Both the position numbers and the translations under genes were made by a program. Positions 1 through 6,930 of a stretch of 32,969 nt of DNA are shown piece by piece. Under the pieces are notes generated by a model. It saw only the letters and a program-made list of their open reading frames with translations. It searched no databases and was not told the DNA's origin. The DNA is from Clostridiaceae bacterium DTU059 (GTDB lineage Bacteria > Bacillota > Clostridia > DSM-8532). The number at the start of each line of letters is the position of its first letter. The stretch's first letter is position 1. The stretch covers positions 1 through 32,969 of the forward strand of contig LFSK01000030.1 in NCBI GenBank assembly GCA_001512555.1, given 5' to 3'.

Positions 1-419
1 CCCCTGCTCAAAGTGAAGGGATTCCTGGCAAGTATACGGTCAAGGCCAAGAAGTCCGGAAATCTTCCTGATTCTTTCATCAATCAACTCAGGCTGGCATT
101 TGATATTGATCAGTCCAAACCTTATCTCATCGTAGACTGTGTTGCAAAAGATCTGATGATCCGGGTTCTGAAACAAATAACCGATATGGCGGGCAAGCTC
201 ACTGGTTCTGGTGGTTGCCGTGTCGAGTCCGTTGATGATGACGCTGCCGGAAGATGGCCTTAAAAGGCCGTTTAACTGTTTTAACAACGTAGTCTTGCCC
301 GCACCGTTCTGCCCGATCAGGGCCACAAACTCACCTCGTCCGATCTCAAGATTTATATGATCCAGAATCAGGGGGGCTTTTTTATTGTAGCGATAGGTCA
401 GATTCCTAATACTGATCAT
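1..419 (-). CDS. ECF transporter ATP-binding protein, second ATPase (3' part outside the window)
   Basis: This is the N-terminal 139 codons of an ABC ATPase read leftward; the rest lies beyond position 1. I translated it by hand: it starts MISIRNLTYRYNKKAP and contains a Walker A (GQNGAGKTT), a Q-loop (YLFQNPDHQ) and the beginning of a signature (LSRG) at the window edge. The YLFQNPDHQIF and DEIRFGL stretches are typical of the EcfA ATPases of energy-coupling-factor vitamin and amino-acid importers. The ATG at 419-417 lies 11 bases inside the end of the preceding ATPase gene, whose stop codon is at 408-406, so the two are probably translationally coupled. It would pair with that upstream ATPase as an EcfA/EcfA' heterodimer on the cytoplasmic face and power uptake through the S component encoded first in the operon. 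The T component (EcfT) is not visible and would be expected further left. Confidence 0.88.
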   Translation of the reverse strand, partial: MISIRNLTYRYNKKAPLILDHINLEIGRGEFVALIGQNGAGKTTLLKQLNGLLRPSSGSVIINGLDTATTRTSELARHIGYLFQNPDHQIFCNTVYDEIRFGLINIKCQPELIDERIRKISGLLGLDRILARNPFTLSR

Positions 420-1263
420 AAGCTCCCTCCATTATTTTTCTTATAACCGACTCAGCCTCATCCACATCCACCGGGAATTCGCCAGAATAGAGTGAGGCAT
501 TCTTAAGAAGCTTTGTCAGAGTAACAACTCTGGGACAATTGATACCAAGCTCCAAGAGCTTGTCGTGGTGCTCCAGCACCTGCCTCACAGGTCCATCCAT
601 AATGATGCGTCCCTTTTCCATAACCATGAGCCGGCTGCAGAACTCGGAGAGCAGCATAACCTTTTGCTCCACAATGAGGATGGTCATGTCATATTCCTGA
701 TTCAAGCGCTTAAGAGTCTTGAAGACCTGTCGGCTTCCCTGGGGATCCAGTTCAGAGGTTGGTTCATCCAGTACCAGTATTTTTGGCCTTAAGGCAATGG
801 CGGCGGCAATAGTCACCCGTTGCTTTTGTCCGCCGGAAAGGGCAGCGGTGCTTTCGTGCCTTAAATGTTCAATCCCAGCCATCTTAAGAGCCTCTGCCAT
901 CCGGGTTTCGATCTCATCTGCAGGTATGTTGAAGTTTTCCAGGCCAAAGGCTATCTCATCTTCAACAACCGTCGAAACCATCTGGGACTCCGGATCCTGA
1001 AACACGCTTCCCACATGATGGGATATCTCTCCACATGAGCTTTCCACTGTATCTCTGCCGCAGACAAGAACCTCACCATAGAAATCGCCCTTGTGGTGGT
1101 GCGGGATCACGCCGTTAATCAGGTTGACAAGGGTGGACTTGCCAGCACCGGAGGGACCAATGATGCCAACAAATTCACCCCTGTCAATATGTGCATGAAT
1201 GCTCGAAACCGCCAGTTCTTCACTATTCTCGTATGAAAAAGAGACATTATTGAACAGGATCAT
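406..1263 (-). CDS. ECF transporter ATP-binding protein, first ATPase
   Basis: An ABC ATPase of about 285 residues. It has Walker A (GPSGAGKST), Q-loop (SVFQDPESQM), signature (LSGGQKQR) and Walker B followed by the catalytic Glu (ILVLDEPTSELD), all in the expected order. FQDPESQ and DEIAFGLEN are characteristic of the EcfA group rather than of drug exporters. An upstream ATG would give 17 more residues, but the ATG at 1263 is preceded by a GGAAGGAAGG ribosome binding site at suitable spacing, and the product then begins MILFNNVSFSYE as the family does, so I use it. The start overlaps the end of the trpP-like gene by 17 bp and the end overlaps the next ATPase by 14 bp, so the three genes form one tightly packed operon. 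Predicted role: ATP hydrolysis for import of the substrate bound by the S component, probably tryptophan (inferred from the neighbour). Confidence 0.9.
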   Translation of the reverse strand: MILFNNVSFSYENSEELAVSSIHAHIDRGEFVGIIGPSGAGKSTLVNLINGVIPHHHKGDFYGEVLVCGRDTVESSCGEISHHVGSVFQDPESQMVSTVVEDEIAFGLENFNIPADEIETRMAEALKMAGIEHLRHESTAALSGGQKQRVTIAAAIALRPKILVLDEPTSELDPQGSRQVFKTLKRLNQEYDMTILIVEQKVMLLSEFCSRLMVMEKGRIIMDGPVRQVLEHHDKLLELGINCPRVVTLTKLLKNASLYSGEFPVDVDEAESVIRKIMEGAYDQY

Positions 1264-1837
1264 TGGTAGCCTTCCTTCCAAGTGCCAGTTTGATTGGTAC
1301 ATACAATACCTCAACTATAATGGCATTGATGGCTGCGGTTCCCAGAATAATGCCCAGAAATACTGCCACGGGCATGGTGGATACCTCCGCTCCGGCGTAG
1401 AAAAGGAGATAGAGTACGCCCAGGAAGGAAAAACCGCTGCTCAGAGTTGCTATAAAGGTGGCGAAAACAGGTTTTAACGGTATCTTACCTATATCAAGCT
1501 TTAGTGGAATGAGCATGAGCAGATACATTACAACTGCTCCTATGGGCTCACTGATCAGGTTCAGATAGGGTGTACCGGGGAAGAACTGGGATACAATGCC
1601 TGCCAGAATACCGATGATAAGGGCCTCAGACAGGCGGGGTCTGATCAGCAGGATGGCCAGGCAATACATTGCAATGATAAAATTGGGTTTCATGCCCGCT
1701 GTAAAAAAGGCTCCAACAAACAGTTTAAGGACCGCGCCCGCTGCCAGCAGCACACCCACCAGGAGGATATCGGTTACCGACATGCCTTTTCTGGACTTGC
1801 TCTGAATAGTTCTTTTTTGCATGGTTTCTTGTGACAT
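1247..1837 (-). CDS. trpP: TrpP-like ECF substrate-binding (S) membrane protein, probable tryptophan transporter
   Basis: A hydrophobic protein of 196 residues with about five or six membrane segments after a short basic N-terminus. The segment GAVLKLFVGAFFTAGMKPNF and the following stretch with PGTPYLN closely recall TrpP/YhaG of Bacillus subtilis as I remember it (GAVLH...FFFGMKPD...FPGGQLPN), including the MKP motif. TrpP-type proteins are tryptophan uptake proteins of S-component fold. A longer frame starts 20 codons upstream, but the ATG at 1837 has a strong GAGGAGG site and is preferred. Two ECF ATPase genes follow in the same operon. This fits an S component with a dedicated or group-shared energizing module. 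The leader upstream carries a promoter, a TRAP-like triplet run and an intrinsic terminator, which independently point to tryptophan control. Substrate is inferred from similarity and context, not proven. Confidence 0.8.
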   Translation of the reverse strand: MSQETMQKRTIQSKSRKGMSVTDILLVGVLLAAGAVLKLFVGAFFTAGMKPNFIIAMYCLAILLIRPRLSEALIIGILAGIVSQFFPGTPYLNLISEPIGAVVMYLLMLIPLKLDIGKIPLKPVFATFIATLSSGFSFLGVLYLLFYAGAEVSTMPVAVFLGIILGTAAINAIIVEVLYVPIKLALGRKATNDPVQ

Positions 1838-1899
1838 AAAAAAACCTCCTCGAAAAATGATATCTCGCAGAGGTGTGATGAAAAGAATATGTACCAATG

Positions 1900-1925
1900 A
1901 AAAAGGTCAGGAGACACCTGACCTC
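1900..1925 (-). terminator. Intrinsic terminator/attenuator in the trpP leader
   Basis: Reading leftward, an 8-bp perfect stem (AGGTCAGG / CCTGACCT) with a TGTCT loop runs directly into five U residues. It sits between the promoter and the trpP-like start codon, about 60 nt before the start, so it would stop most transcripts unless prevented. That position is typical of an attenuator. The 5' arm is preceded by TATTCT, which can pair with AGAATA upstream within the triplet region; this is a weak candidate antiterminator. Confidence 0.75.
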
Positions 1926-1953
1926 AGAATACAACACAAAATAAGCCATTTGC

Positions 1954-2000
1954 CTCTTCTCATCTCTTCTGGATATTCTATTCTTGCCTCATCTCATCTC
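1954..2000 (-). promoter_or_regulatory. TRAP-like (G/U)AG triplet-repeat RNA site in the trpP leader
   Basis: In the leftward transcript, NAG-type triplets recur every 5 nt. Triplets begin, in plus coordinates of their last base, at 2000 (GAG), 1995 (GAG), 1990 (GAG), 1985 (AAG), 1980 (UAG), 1975 (UAU), then with a one-base shortening 1971 (CAG), 1966 (GAG), 1961 (GAG) and 1956 (GAG). The next register position, 1951, is AAA. Seven of ten are GAG or UAG. The trp RNA-binding attenuation protein TRAP (MtrB) binds about eleven (G/U)AG triplets separated by 2-3 nt, and controls trp genes including trpP in Bacillus. Here the run starts about 5 nt after the predicted transcription start and precedes an intrinsic terminator. 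Identification rests on pattern and context only; mtrB is not in this window. Confidence 0.6.
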
Positions 2001-2011
2001 TGCTTTCCAAT

Positions 2012-2041
2012 AATATACCCCGAATGAGCCTGCTCTGTCAA
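2012..2041 (-). promoter_or_regulatory. Sigma-A promoter of the trpP-ECF operon
   Basis: On the minus strand there is a perfect -35 TTGACA (2041-2036) and a -10 TATATT (2017-2012) separated by 18 bp. Transcription would start near 2005, so the triplet-repeat site lies at the very 5' end of the RNA. Confidence 0.75.
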
Positions 2042-2108
2042 GGGATACCGGGTTTTTGATGGGTATGATTGATTTGCAGAACGTGCAACAGTTTTTTCAC
2101 GGATTTGC

Positions 2109-2272
2109 TATAATATAAAGCGGCTCACTGCAAAACAGGTTTGATGAGCGATACCTGAATATTAACTGGTGCTGATGATTTTTAGCGGCCATTATACTGA
2201 TATGCAAAGCGGGCAGGTTTTTGCCCTGTTATTAATACCGTTTGATTTGGCATCACCCGGGAGGAAGCAACC
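2109..2272 (+). promoter_or_regulatory. Possible promoter and structured leader of the small secreted-protein gene
   Basis: A TATAAT box lies at 2109-2114 without a convincing -35. The roughly 155 nt that follow contain two small hairpins: CAGGT...ACCTG around 2137-2158 and GGGCA-GGTTTT-TGCCC around 2210-2226. A GGGAGG ribosome binding site at 2259-2264 then precedes the GTG start. I recognise no known riboswitch class, and no long U-run follows either hairpin. Confidence 0.35.
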
Positions 2273-2710
2273 GTGAAAAAGATAGTTTTAATCATATTAT
2301 CAATGGTTTTTACCGCTGCTTTGAGCATGAATGCCGGGGCGAGCATGGAATACCATGTAGGTTCGGTATCCCGTGAAACAGCGATTCTTGAGTTTTATCC
2401 GGGCTGCCAGACCATAGCGGCTGTGTCGCTGCAGGCCGATTTGGGCACTGATCCTAAGGAGGAACCCCCGGCCGGTATTCTAGAGGGTTCACAGACTTCA
2501 AAAACCGGGAAGATTATCATGACCCTTCTGCTCACAACCCTTGTTATCATAGGTCTTTCCATCATGCCCATGCTCATGATAAGCCGGGCGGCAAAGACAC
2601 GGAGGGAACAGCTTAAGAAGGACAGGGAAAAAGAACTCGACCCTGTGCCGGAGGATGGAACTGCAGAACCGAGGGATGAATCCGAATCAACCGATCTTTC
2701 TGAGAAATAA
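2273..2710 (+). CDS. Small secreted/membrane protein of unknown function
   Basis: I do not recognise this 145-residue protein. It starts with GTG, 8 nt after a GGGAGG ribosome binding site. Residues 1-23 look like a signal peptide (MKKIVLIILSMVF... ending near NAGAS), followed by about 60 residues outside the membrane with one cysteine (in PGCQTI). One transmembrane helix runs at roughly residues 81-104 (IIMTLLLTTLVIIGLSIMPMLMI), then a basic stop-transfer segment (SRAAKTRREQLKKDREK), then a short acidic, Ser/Glu-rich cytoplasmic tail. The arrangement predicts a type I membrane protein with a small extracellular domain. It stands alone between an oppositely oriented transport operon and the oppositely oriented uracil permease gene, with a shared terminator after it. 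No function can be assigned. Confidence 0.75.
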   Translation: MKKIVLIILSMVFTAALSMNAGASMEYHVGSVSRETAILEFYPGCQTIAAVSLQADLGTDPKEEPPAGILEGSQTSKTGKIIMTLLLTTLVIIGLSIMPMLMISRAAKTRREQLKKDREKELDPVPEDGTAEPRDESESTDLSEK

Positions 2711-2752
2711 AGAAGAGCCGTCAGCGTTTGCCGACGGCCATTATTGCTTCTT
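2710..2752. terminator. Bidirectional intrinsic terminator between convergent genes
   Basis: GCCGTC(A)GC-GTTT-GC(C)GACGGC forms a strong stem at 2717-2738, and AAGAAG (2710-2715) can pair with CTTCTT (2747-2752) as an outer stem. In the leftward direction, ending uraA, the stem is followed by TCTTCTTTATTT. It lies between two converging genes and probably serves both. Confidence 0.6.
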
Positions 2753-2769
2753 AACAAACCTTTCTGATG

Positions 2770-4158
2770 CTATTCGGCATCATTGGTCAGCTTAAGTTTT
2801 TCAAAGACATAGAATATAAGGCTCATTATAATGCCTGTGACAGCTGCCAGAGCCATGCCCTGAAGATCCACTTCGCCAAGCTTAATTGACACTCCGCTGA
2901 GGCCAACAATAAATATGACTGCCGTAAGAATCAGGTTCTTAGACTTGCTGTAATCCACTTTAGCCTCAACTATCATCCTTATACCAGAGGCCGCGATAAC
3001 GCCAAAGAGCAGGATGCTGATACCGCCCATTACGGCGCCGGGGATGCTGTTGATGATTCCGGTCAGTTTTCCTACGAAGGCCATAAGGATGGAGATAACA
3101 CCTGCACCGCCTACAACCCATACGCTGTAAACCTTGGTGATGGCCATAACTCCCATGTTCTCACCATAGGTGGTGGTGGGGCAGGATCCGGCCAACCCCG
3201 ATATGGCGGTGGAAAGTCCATCCCCCAGCATGGAACGTGTCAGCCCGGGATCCTTAATCAGATCCCTATCCACAATCTTACTGGTCACGATGAGATGGCC
3301 TATATGCTCGGAAATGACCACAAGTGTGGCCGGCAGGATGATGAGTATGGCATTGATATCAAAGGTCGGAGCCGTAAATTCCGGAAGTCTTGCCCATGAT
3401 TCGGCTGCTACTGTATCGAAATTAATAATTCCAGGATTATTGATATTCAGGATGGCAGCGAGAGCATAGCCTGCAACCACGGCTACCAATACAGGTATGG
3501 TTGCTAGGAATTTTTTAAACAGCAATGTCCCCAGTATGACAACTACTAATGTAAACAGTGCGATGACCACATTGGGCCAGTAGAACTGTCCATTGCCGTC
3601 GGGAAGCAGTCCGGCGTTTCCTGCTGCAGTGCCTGCCAGTTCGAGTCCGATGAGAGCCACGATGGGTCCCATGGCCGCAGGTGGCAATACGATATCGATC
3701 CATTTGGTACCCACTATCTTAATCAGTATAGCTACCAGACAAAAAATAACACCGGAAACGATAAAACCGCCCAGTGCTTTCGAGAAATTTGCCTGGTATT
3801 GAGTAGAACTGGTGATTATGGCGAAGGTGGGTGCGAGATATGCGAAGCTTGAACCAAGAAAGGCGGGAGATTTTCCCTTACAGAGGAAAATATAAAGTAA
3901 CGTTCCAATACCATTCATCAAGAGAACCAGAGCCGGGTCAATGATGGTGATGGCATTGACCTGTTCCAATTGTGCCGGTGTCAGCCTGTCCATTGTGGTC
4001 TGAAGCACATTGGCAACATAATGGGTTCGCGCCGCGTTGTTGAACAGAAAGGGTACCAGCACTGATGCGCCAAACATGGCGAATAAATGCTGCAGGCTCA
4101 AGGGTAAGCCCTTAAGAAAGGGCACCCTTTCTTCCACATGGTAGATCTTTCGTTGCAT
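2770..4158 (-). CDS. uraA: Uracil permease (NCS2 family)
   Basis: A polytopic membrane protein of 462 residues, the usual size for NCS2 nucleobase transporters. Near the N-terminus QHLFAMFGASVLVPFLF matches the conserved first helix of UraA/PyrP, and TTTYGENMGVMAITKVYSVW is the family signature region of uracil permeases. About 14 hydrophobic segments can be traced. It imports uracil across the cytoplasmic membrane by symport. A longer frame begins 18 codons upstream, but the ATG at 4158 is preceded by an AGGGGG ribosome binding site 8 nt away, and the protein then begins MQRKIYHVEERVPF as the family does. The gene is monocistronic by layout, ends at a bidirectional terminator, and is transcribed divergently from the MutS-like gene. 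I saw no clear PyrR-binding loop in its roughly 100-nt leader. Confidence 0.92.
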   Translation of the reverse strand: MQRKIYHVEERVPFLKGLPLSLQHLFAMFGASVLVPFLFNNAARTHYVANVLQTTMDRLTPAQLEQVNAITIIDPALVLLMNGIGTLLYIFLCKGKSPAFLGSSFAYLAPTFAIITSSTQYQANFSKALGGFIVSGVIFCLVAILIKIVGTKWIDIVLPPAAMGPIVALIGLELAGTAAGNAGLLPDGNGQFYWPNVVIALFTLVVVILGTLLFKKFLATIPVLVAVVAGYALAAILNINNPGIINFDTVAAESWARLPEFTAPTFDINAILIILPATLVVISEHIGHLIVTSKIVDRDLIKDPGLTRSMLGDGLSTAISGLAGSCPTTTYGENMGVMAITKVYSVWVVGGAGVISILMAFVGKLTGIINSIPGAVMGGISILLFGVIAASGIRMIVEAKVDYSKSKNLILTAVIFIVGLSGVSIKLGEVDLQGMALAAVTGIIMSLIFYVFEKLKLTNDAE

Positions 4159-4262
4159 ACAAGTGTTCCCCCTTATTAAATTAAATAATATCCAGATGAC
4201 CAGAGCCATCATAGAGGCAAGAACATTCTCTCAAAGAAGTATATCTAAAGACTCGTAATTAG

Positions 4263-4291
4263 TCCATATGAAATAAGGAAATCTCAGACAA
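4263..4291 (-). promoter_or_regulatory. Candidate promoter of uraA
   Basis: On the minus strand TTGTCT (4291-4286) and TATGGA (4268-4263) are separated by 17 bp. The -10 is imperfect, so this is a moderate prediction. Transcription would start about 100 nt before the uraA start codon. Confidence 0.4.
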
Positions 4292-4311
4292 GAATCTTCA
4301 TTATATTCCCA

Positions 4312-4317
4312 TATAAT
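4312..4317 (+). promoter_or_regulatory. Candidate -10 box upstream of the MutS-like gene
   Basis: A perfect TATAAT lies about 90 bp before the chosen TTG start, without a good -35 at 16-18 bp. A second TATAAT occurs at 4374-4379, closer to the gene. Either could serve the MutS-like/xth transcription unit. Confidence 0.3.
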
Positions 4318-4408
4318 CTGACAAATCATGGATGGCGGTTTAGCATCACTTTCCTTTGAGTTAAATGAATTATATAATATAAGGAATCAAGTTTTGGAGG
4401 GTTCACAT

Positions 4409-6112
4409 TTGGACTTTATATTCGCAGCAGTCGTTTTTGGAATATTCGTGCTTATCAGCCTGCTCATCGACAGGGGTAAAAAAGATGGTAAAGTGCTGAA
4501 ACGCCTGAGAGAGAGGTGGGGTAAAATCCCTGAGAACAGCCATACCGACTTTGATTTCCGGCGTATTTCAGTGTTTTTCAGAGAGTATGGAAAAAAGAAT
4601 GCCCAATACTATATTGATGATACTACCTGGAATGATCTGGAGATGGACAAGTTCTATGCTCTTATCAACAGCACCCACACCTCCATGGGGGATGAGGTGC
4701 TCTATTCTATTCTAAGGACGCCTCTGTATGACAGCGTTAGCATGGAGGAGAGGCTTGAGCTTATAGAATACTGGGAAGAAAACCCGGAGGTCAGGGAAAG
4801 TGTCCAGATGCTTCTGGAGCGATTTGGCAAGTACAGGGATAAGGGAGCCTCAACCTTGATGGGGGATGCCGAACACCTCAAGCTCAGGAAGGGAAATTGG
4901 TTCAGACTGTTTACCTTTCTCCCCTTTGTTGCTATACCCGTAATTTTTGTTAATGTGGGTCTTGGCATGCTTTTGCTCATCCTGTCCATCGGGTTCAACG
5001 TTCTCTATCATGAAAGGGCGATTAAAGAAATTGATTCCAAAATATCCATAGTAACATCAGCTGTTGCCGTTATAGCCCTCGCCGATAGAATAGCCGGGCT
5101 GGATATAAAGGGTATCCCCAAGATAAACACCCGCCTGAACGATCTGCTCAAAAGTTTGAGGGAAGTTGCCCGAAAAGGTTCTCCAAGCCTTTTTATCAAT
5201 AAGGAAGTTATCGATGATCCTTCAACTCTGCCAAAGATGATTTTTCTGATTGATATATGGAGTTATCAGGCATCGGTTCTTTTGCTAAAGCAAAAGGTTG
5301 ATGAGTTTGCTCAATTGTTTGAAATAATCGGCCTTTTGGATGCCACCATATGCCTGGCATCATACAGAAAGACGCTGGAAAAATGGTGTGTTCCAAAGAT
5401 TGAGTGGGAGCACGATCAAGGTATTAACAGTATTAGTGCTTATAACGTAAGGCATCCAATGGTGAAAAACTGCGTGGGAAACCCTGTTTTGCTTAAAAAA
5501 CCTGTTTTGATCACTGGCTCCAATGCATCAGGAAAGTCCACATACCTTAAAACTGTTGCCATCAATACCCTTATGGCACATACCATTGGCACCTGCCTGG
5601 CTGAAAGCTGGAAATCGGTTCCTCTTTTCCCCATTACCTCCATGGCACTGAGAGACAGCATTCTCGATGGTGAGAGCTACTTTATTGCCGAGATCAAATC
5701 CCTTAAGAGGATCTTCTCTGCTGTTAATCCCAGTATTAAATGCTTATGCATCGTGGATGAGGTTCTGCGGGGAACCAATACCATAGAAAGGATTGCGGCA
5801 TCGTCAAGGGTTCTGGAGTCTCTTGCCCGCAAAAATGTCTGCCTTATGGCAGCCACCCATGACCAGGAGCTTGCCGATATACTTGAAGGAATTTTTGAAA
5901 ACTTGCATTTTGAAGAAATGGTTACCGATAATGAGGTAAGTTTTGACTACAGGGTCAAAGAGGGAAGGGCAACTACTCGAAATGCTATAAAACTTCTTAA
6001 GGTCATGGGATTTGATCCAAAGATAGTCTCTGAATGCATGGACGCGGTTGCCCATTTTGAGGCCACAAGACATTGGAACAGGATCGAAGAAAAACCAGAA
6101 CTCCCTGGCTGA
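4409..6112 (+). CDS. Membrane-anchored MutS-family ATPase
   Basis: A MutS-related ATPase of about 567 residues. The C-terminal MutS domain V is clear: Walker A GSNASGKST at residues 370-378, Walker B VDEVLRGTNT with D450-E451, and a downstream ATHDQEL segment. The N-terminal half differs from true MutS: it has a membrane segment right at the start (DFIFAAVVFGIFVLISLLI) and a hydrophobic pair near residues 175-215, and it lacks the mismatch-recognition and connector domains. No Smr nuclease domain follows, so it is not MutS2. An ATG at 4328 gives 27 extra residues, but the TTG at 4409 has a GGAGGG site 7 nt upstream and is preferred. Function is unproven; roles in mismatch repair should not be assumed. 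It is followed 56 bp later by exonuclease III in the same direction, probably one transcript. Confidence 0.82.
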   Translation: MDFIFAAVVFGIFVLISLLIDRGKKDGKVLKRLRERWGKIPENSHTDFDFRRISVFFREYGKKNAQYYIDDTTWNDLEMDKFYALINSTHTSMGDEVLYSILRTPLYDSVSMEERLELIEYWEENPEVRESVQMLLERFGKYRDKGASTLMGDAEHLKLRKGNWFRLFTFLPFVAIPVIFVNVGLGMLLLILSIGFNVLYHERAIKEIDSKISIVTSAVAVIALADRIAGLDIKGIPKINTRLNDLLKSLREVARKGSPSLFINKEVIDDPSTLPKMIFLIDIWSYQASVLLLKQKVDEFAQLFEIIGLLDATICLASYRKTLEKWCVPKIEWEHDQGINSISAYNVRHPMVKNCVGNPVLLKKPVLITGSNASGKSTYLKTVAINTLMAHTIGTCLAESWKSVPLFPITSMALRDSILDGESYFIAEIKSLKRIFSAVNPSIKCLCIVDEVLRGTNTIERIAASSRVLESLARKNVCLMAATHDQELADILEGIFENLHFEEMVTDNEVSFDYRVKEGRATTRNAIKLLKVMGFDPKIVSECMDAVAHFEATRHWNRIEEKPELPG

Positions 6113-6168
6113 CCGGGTAAAACAGGATCCTTTGTATTCAGTTGCCCTACACCGACCGGAAAGGATGA

Positions 6169-6930
6169 ATGAATATGACAAGACTGATTTCATGGAATGT
6201 AAATGGCTTAAGAGCTGCTATAGGGAAAGGATTTCTGGATTTTTTGGATAGCAAATCTCCAGATATATTATGCCTTCAGGAAATCAAACTGAGCGAGGGG
6301 CAGTTGGATCTGGAGTTGGAGGGATATACCCTCTATTTCAACTATGCAGAGAAAAAGGGCTATTCCGGTACCGCAGTTTTCACAAAAAAACAGCCTCTGA
6401 AGGTATCCTATGGAATGGGGATGGAAGAGCATGACAGGGAAGGGAGAATGATCACCCTCGAATTTGACGATTACTATCTGGTGAATATCTATACCCCCAA
6501 TTCCCAGAGAGGTCTGGAGAGGCTTCCTTACAGGATGATATGGGAGGATGATCTAAGGAACTACCTATTATCGCTGGATGCCCATAAGCCTGTCATATTC
6601 TGTGGGGATCTCAATGTAGCCCATAAGGAGATAGATCTTAAAAACCCCAAATCCAATCAAAAAAACGCAGGCTTTACCCCTGAGGAAAGAAGCAAGATGA
6701 CCCAGCTTCTGGAATCGGGATTTATAGATACCTTCCGCCATTTCTATCCTGACAGAACCGATGCCTATACCTGGTGGTCCTATATGTTCAAGGCAAGAGA
6801 AAAGAATGTGGGGTGGCGTATCGACTATTTCTGTGTATCGGAAAGATTCAAATCAAGGCTGGTGGATGCCTCCATATTGTCCGATGTCTATGGATCAGAT
6901 CATTGTCCTGTGGAACTGATTATCGAATAA
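6169..6930 (+). CDS. xth: Exodeoxyribonuclease III
   Basis: A 253-residue endonuclease/exonuclease/phosphatase-fold protein of typical ExoIII length. Catalytic landmarks are present: N10 in ISWNVNGLR, the metal-binding E38 in CLQEIKL, GDLNVAH (Asp and Asn of the active site), [10 protein letters not shown], and the terminal SDH of [10 protein letters not shown]. It cleaves DNA 5' to abasic sites and acts as a 3'-5' exonuclease in base excision repair. Two in-frame ATGs (6169 and 6175) lie after a GGAAAGG ribosome binding site; the second gives spacing nearer 10 nt and a product starting [11 protein letters not shown], so the exact start is uncertain by two codons. It lies downstream of the MutS-like gene, and its last 11 bp overlap the 3' end of ytaF on the other strand. 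Confidence 0.95.
   Translation: MNMTRLISWNVNGLRAAIGKGFLDFLDSKSPDILCLQEIKLSEGQLDLELEGYTLYFNYAEKKGYSGTAVFTKKQPLKVSYGMGMEEHDREGRMITLEFDDYYLVNIYTPNSQRGLERLPYRMIWEDDLRNYLLSLDAHKPVIFCGDLNVAHKEIDLKNPKSNQKNAGFTPEERSKMTQLLESGFIDTFRHFYPDRTDAYTWWSYMFKAREKNVGWRIDYFCVSERFKSRLVDASILSDVYGSDHCPVELIIE

Noticed and set aside
1951-2003. Direct repeats of about 20 bp (TGCCTC..CTCATCTCT, 34 bp apart) as a CRISPR or operator pair
   Set aside because: Only two imperfect copies exist, and the 5-nt triplet periodicity across both and the space between explains them better as an RNA-binding site.
1838-2010. T-box riboswitch for tRNA-Trp upstream of trpP
   Set aside because: No GGGTGGNACCGCG-like T-box sequence or specifier stem is present in the leader; only the triplet run and a terminator were found.
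4158-4260. PyrR attenuator in the uraA leader
   Set aside because: Expected for a uracil permease, but I found neither the PyrR-loop consensus nor an intrinsic terminator in the leader.
4328-4408. ATG start at 4328 for the MutS-like gene
   Set aside because: No ribosome binding site precedes it, and it lies only 11 bp after a TATAAT box; the TTG at 4409 has a strong site at proper distance.
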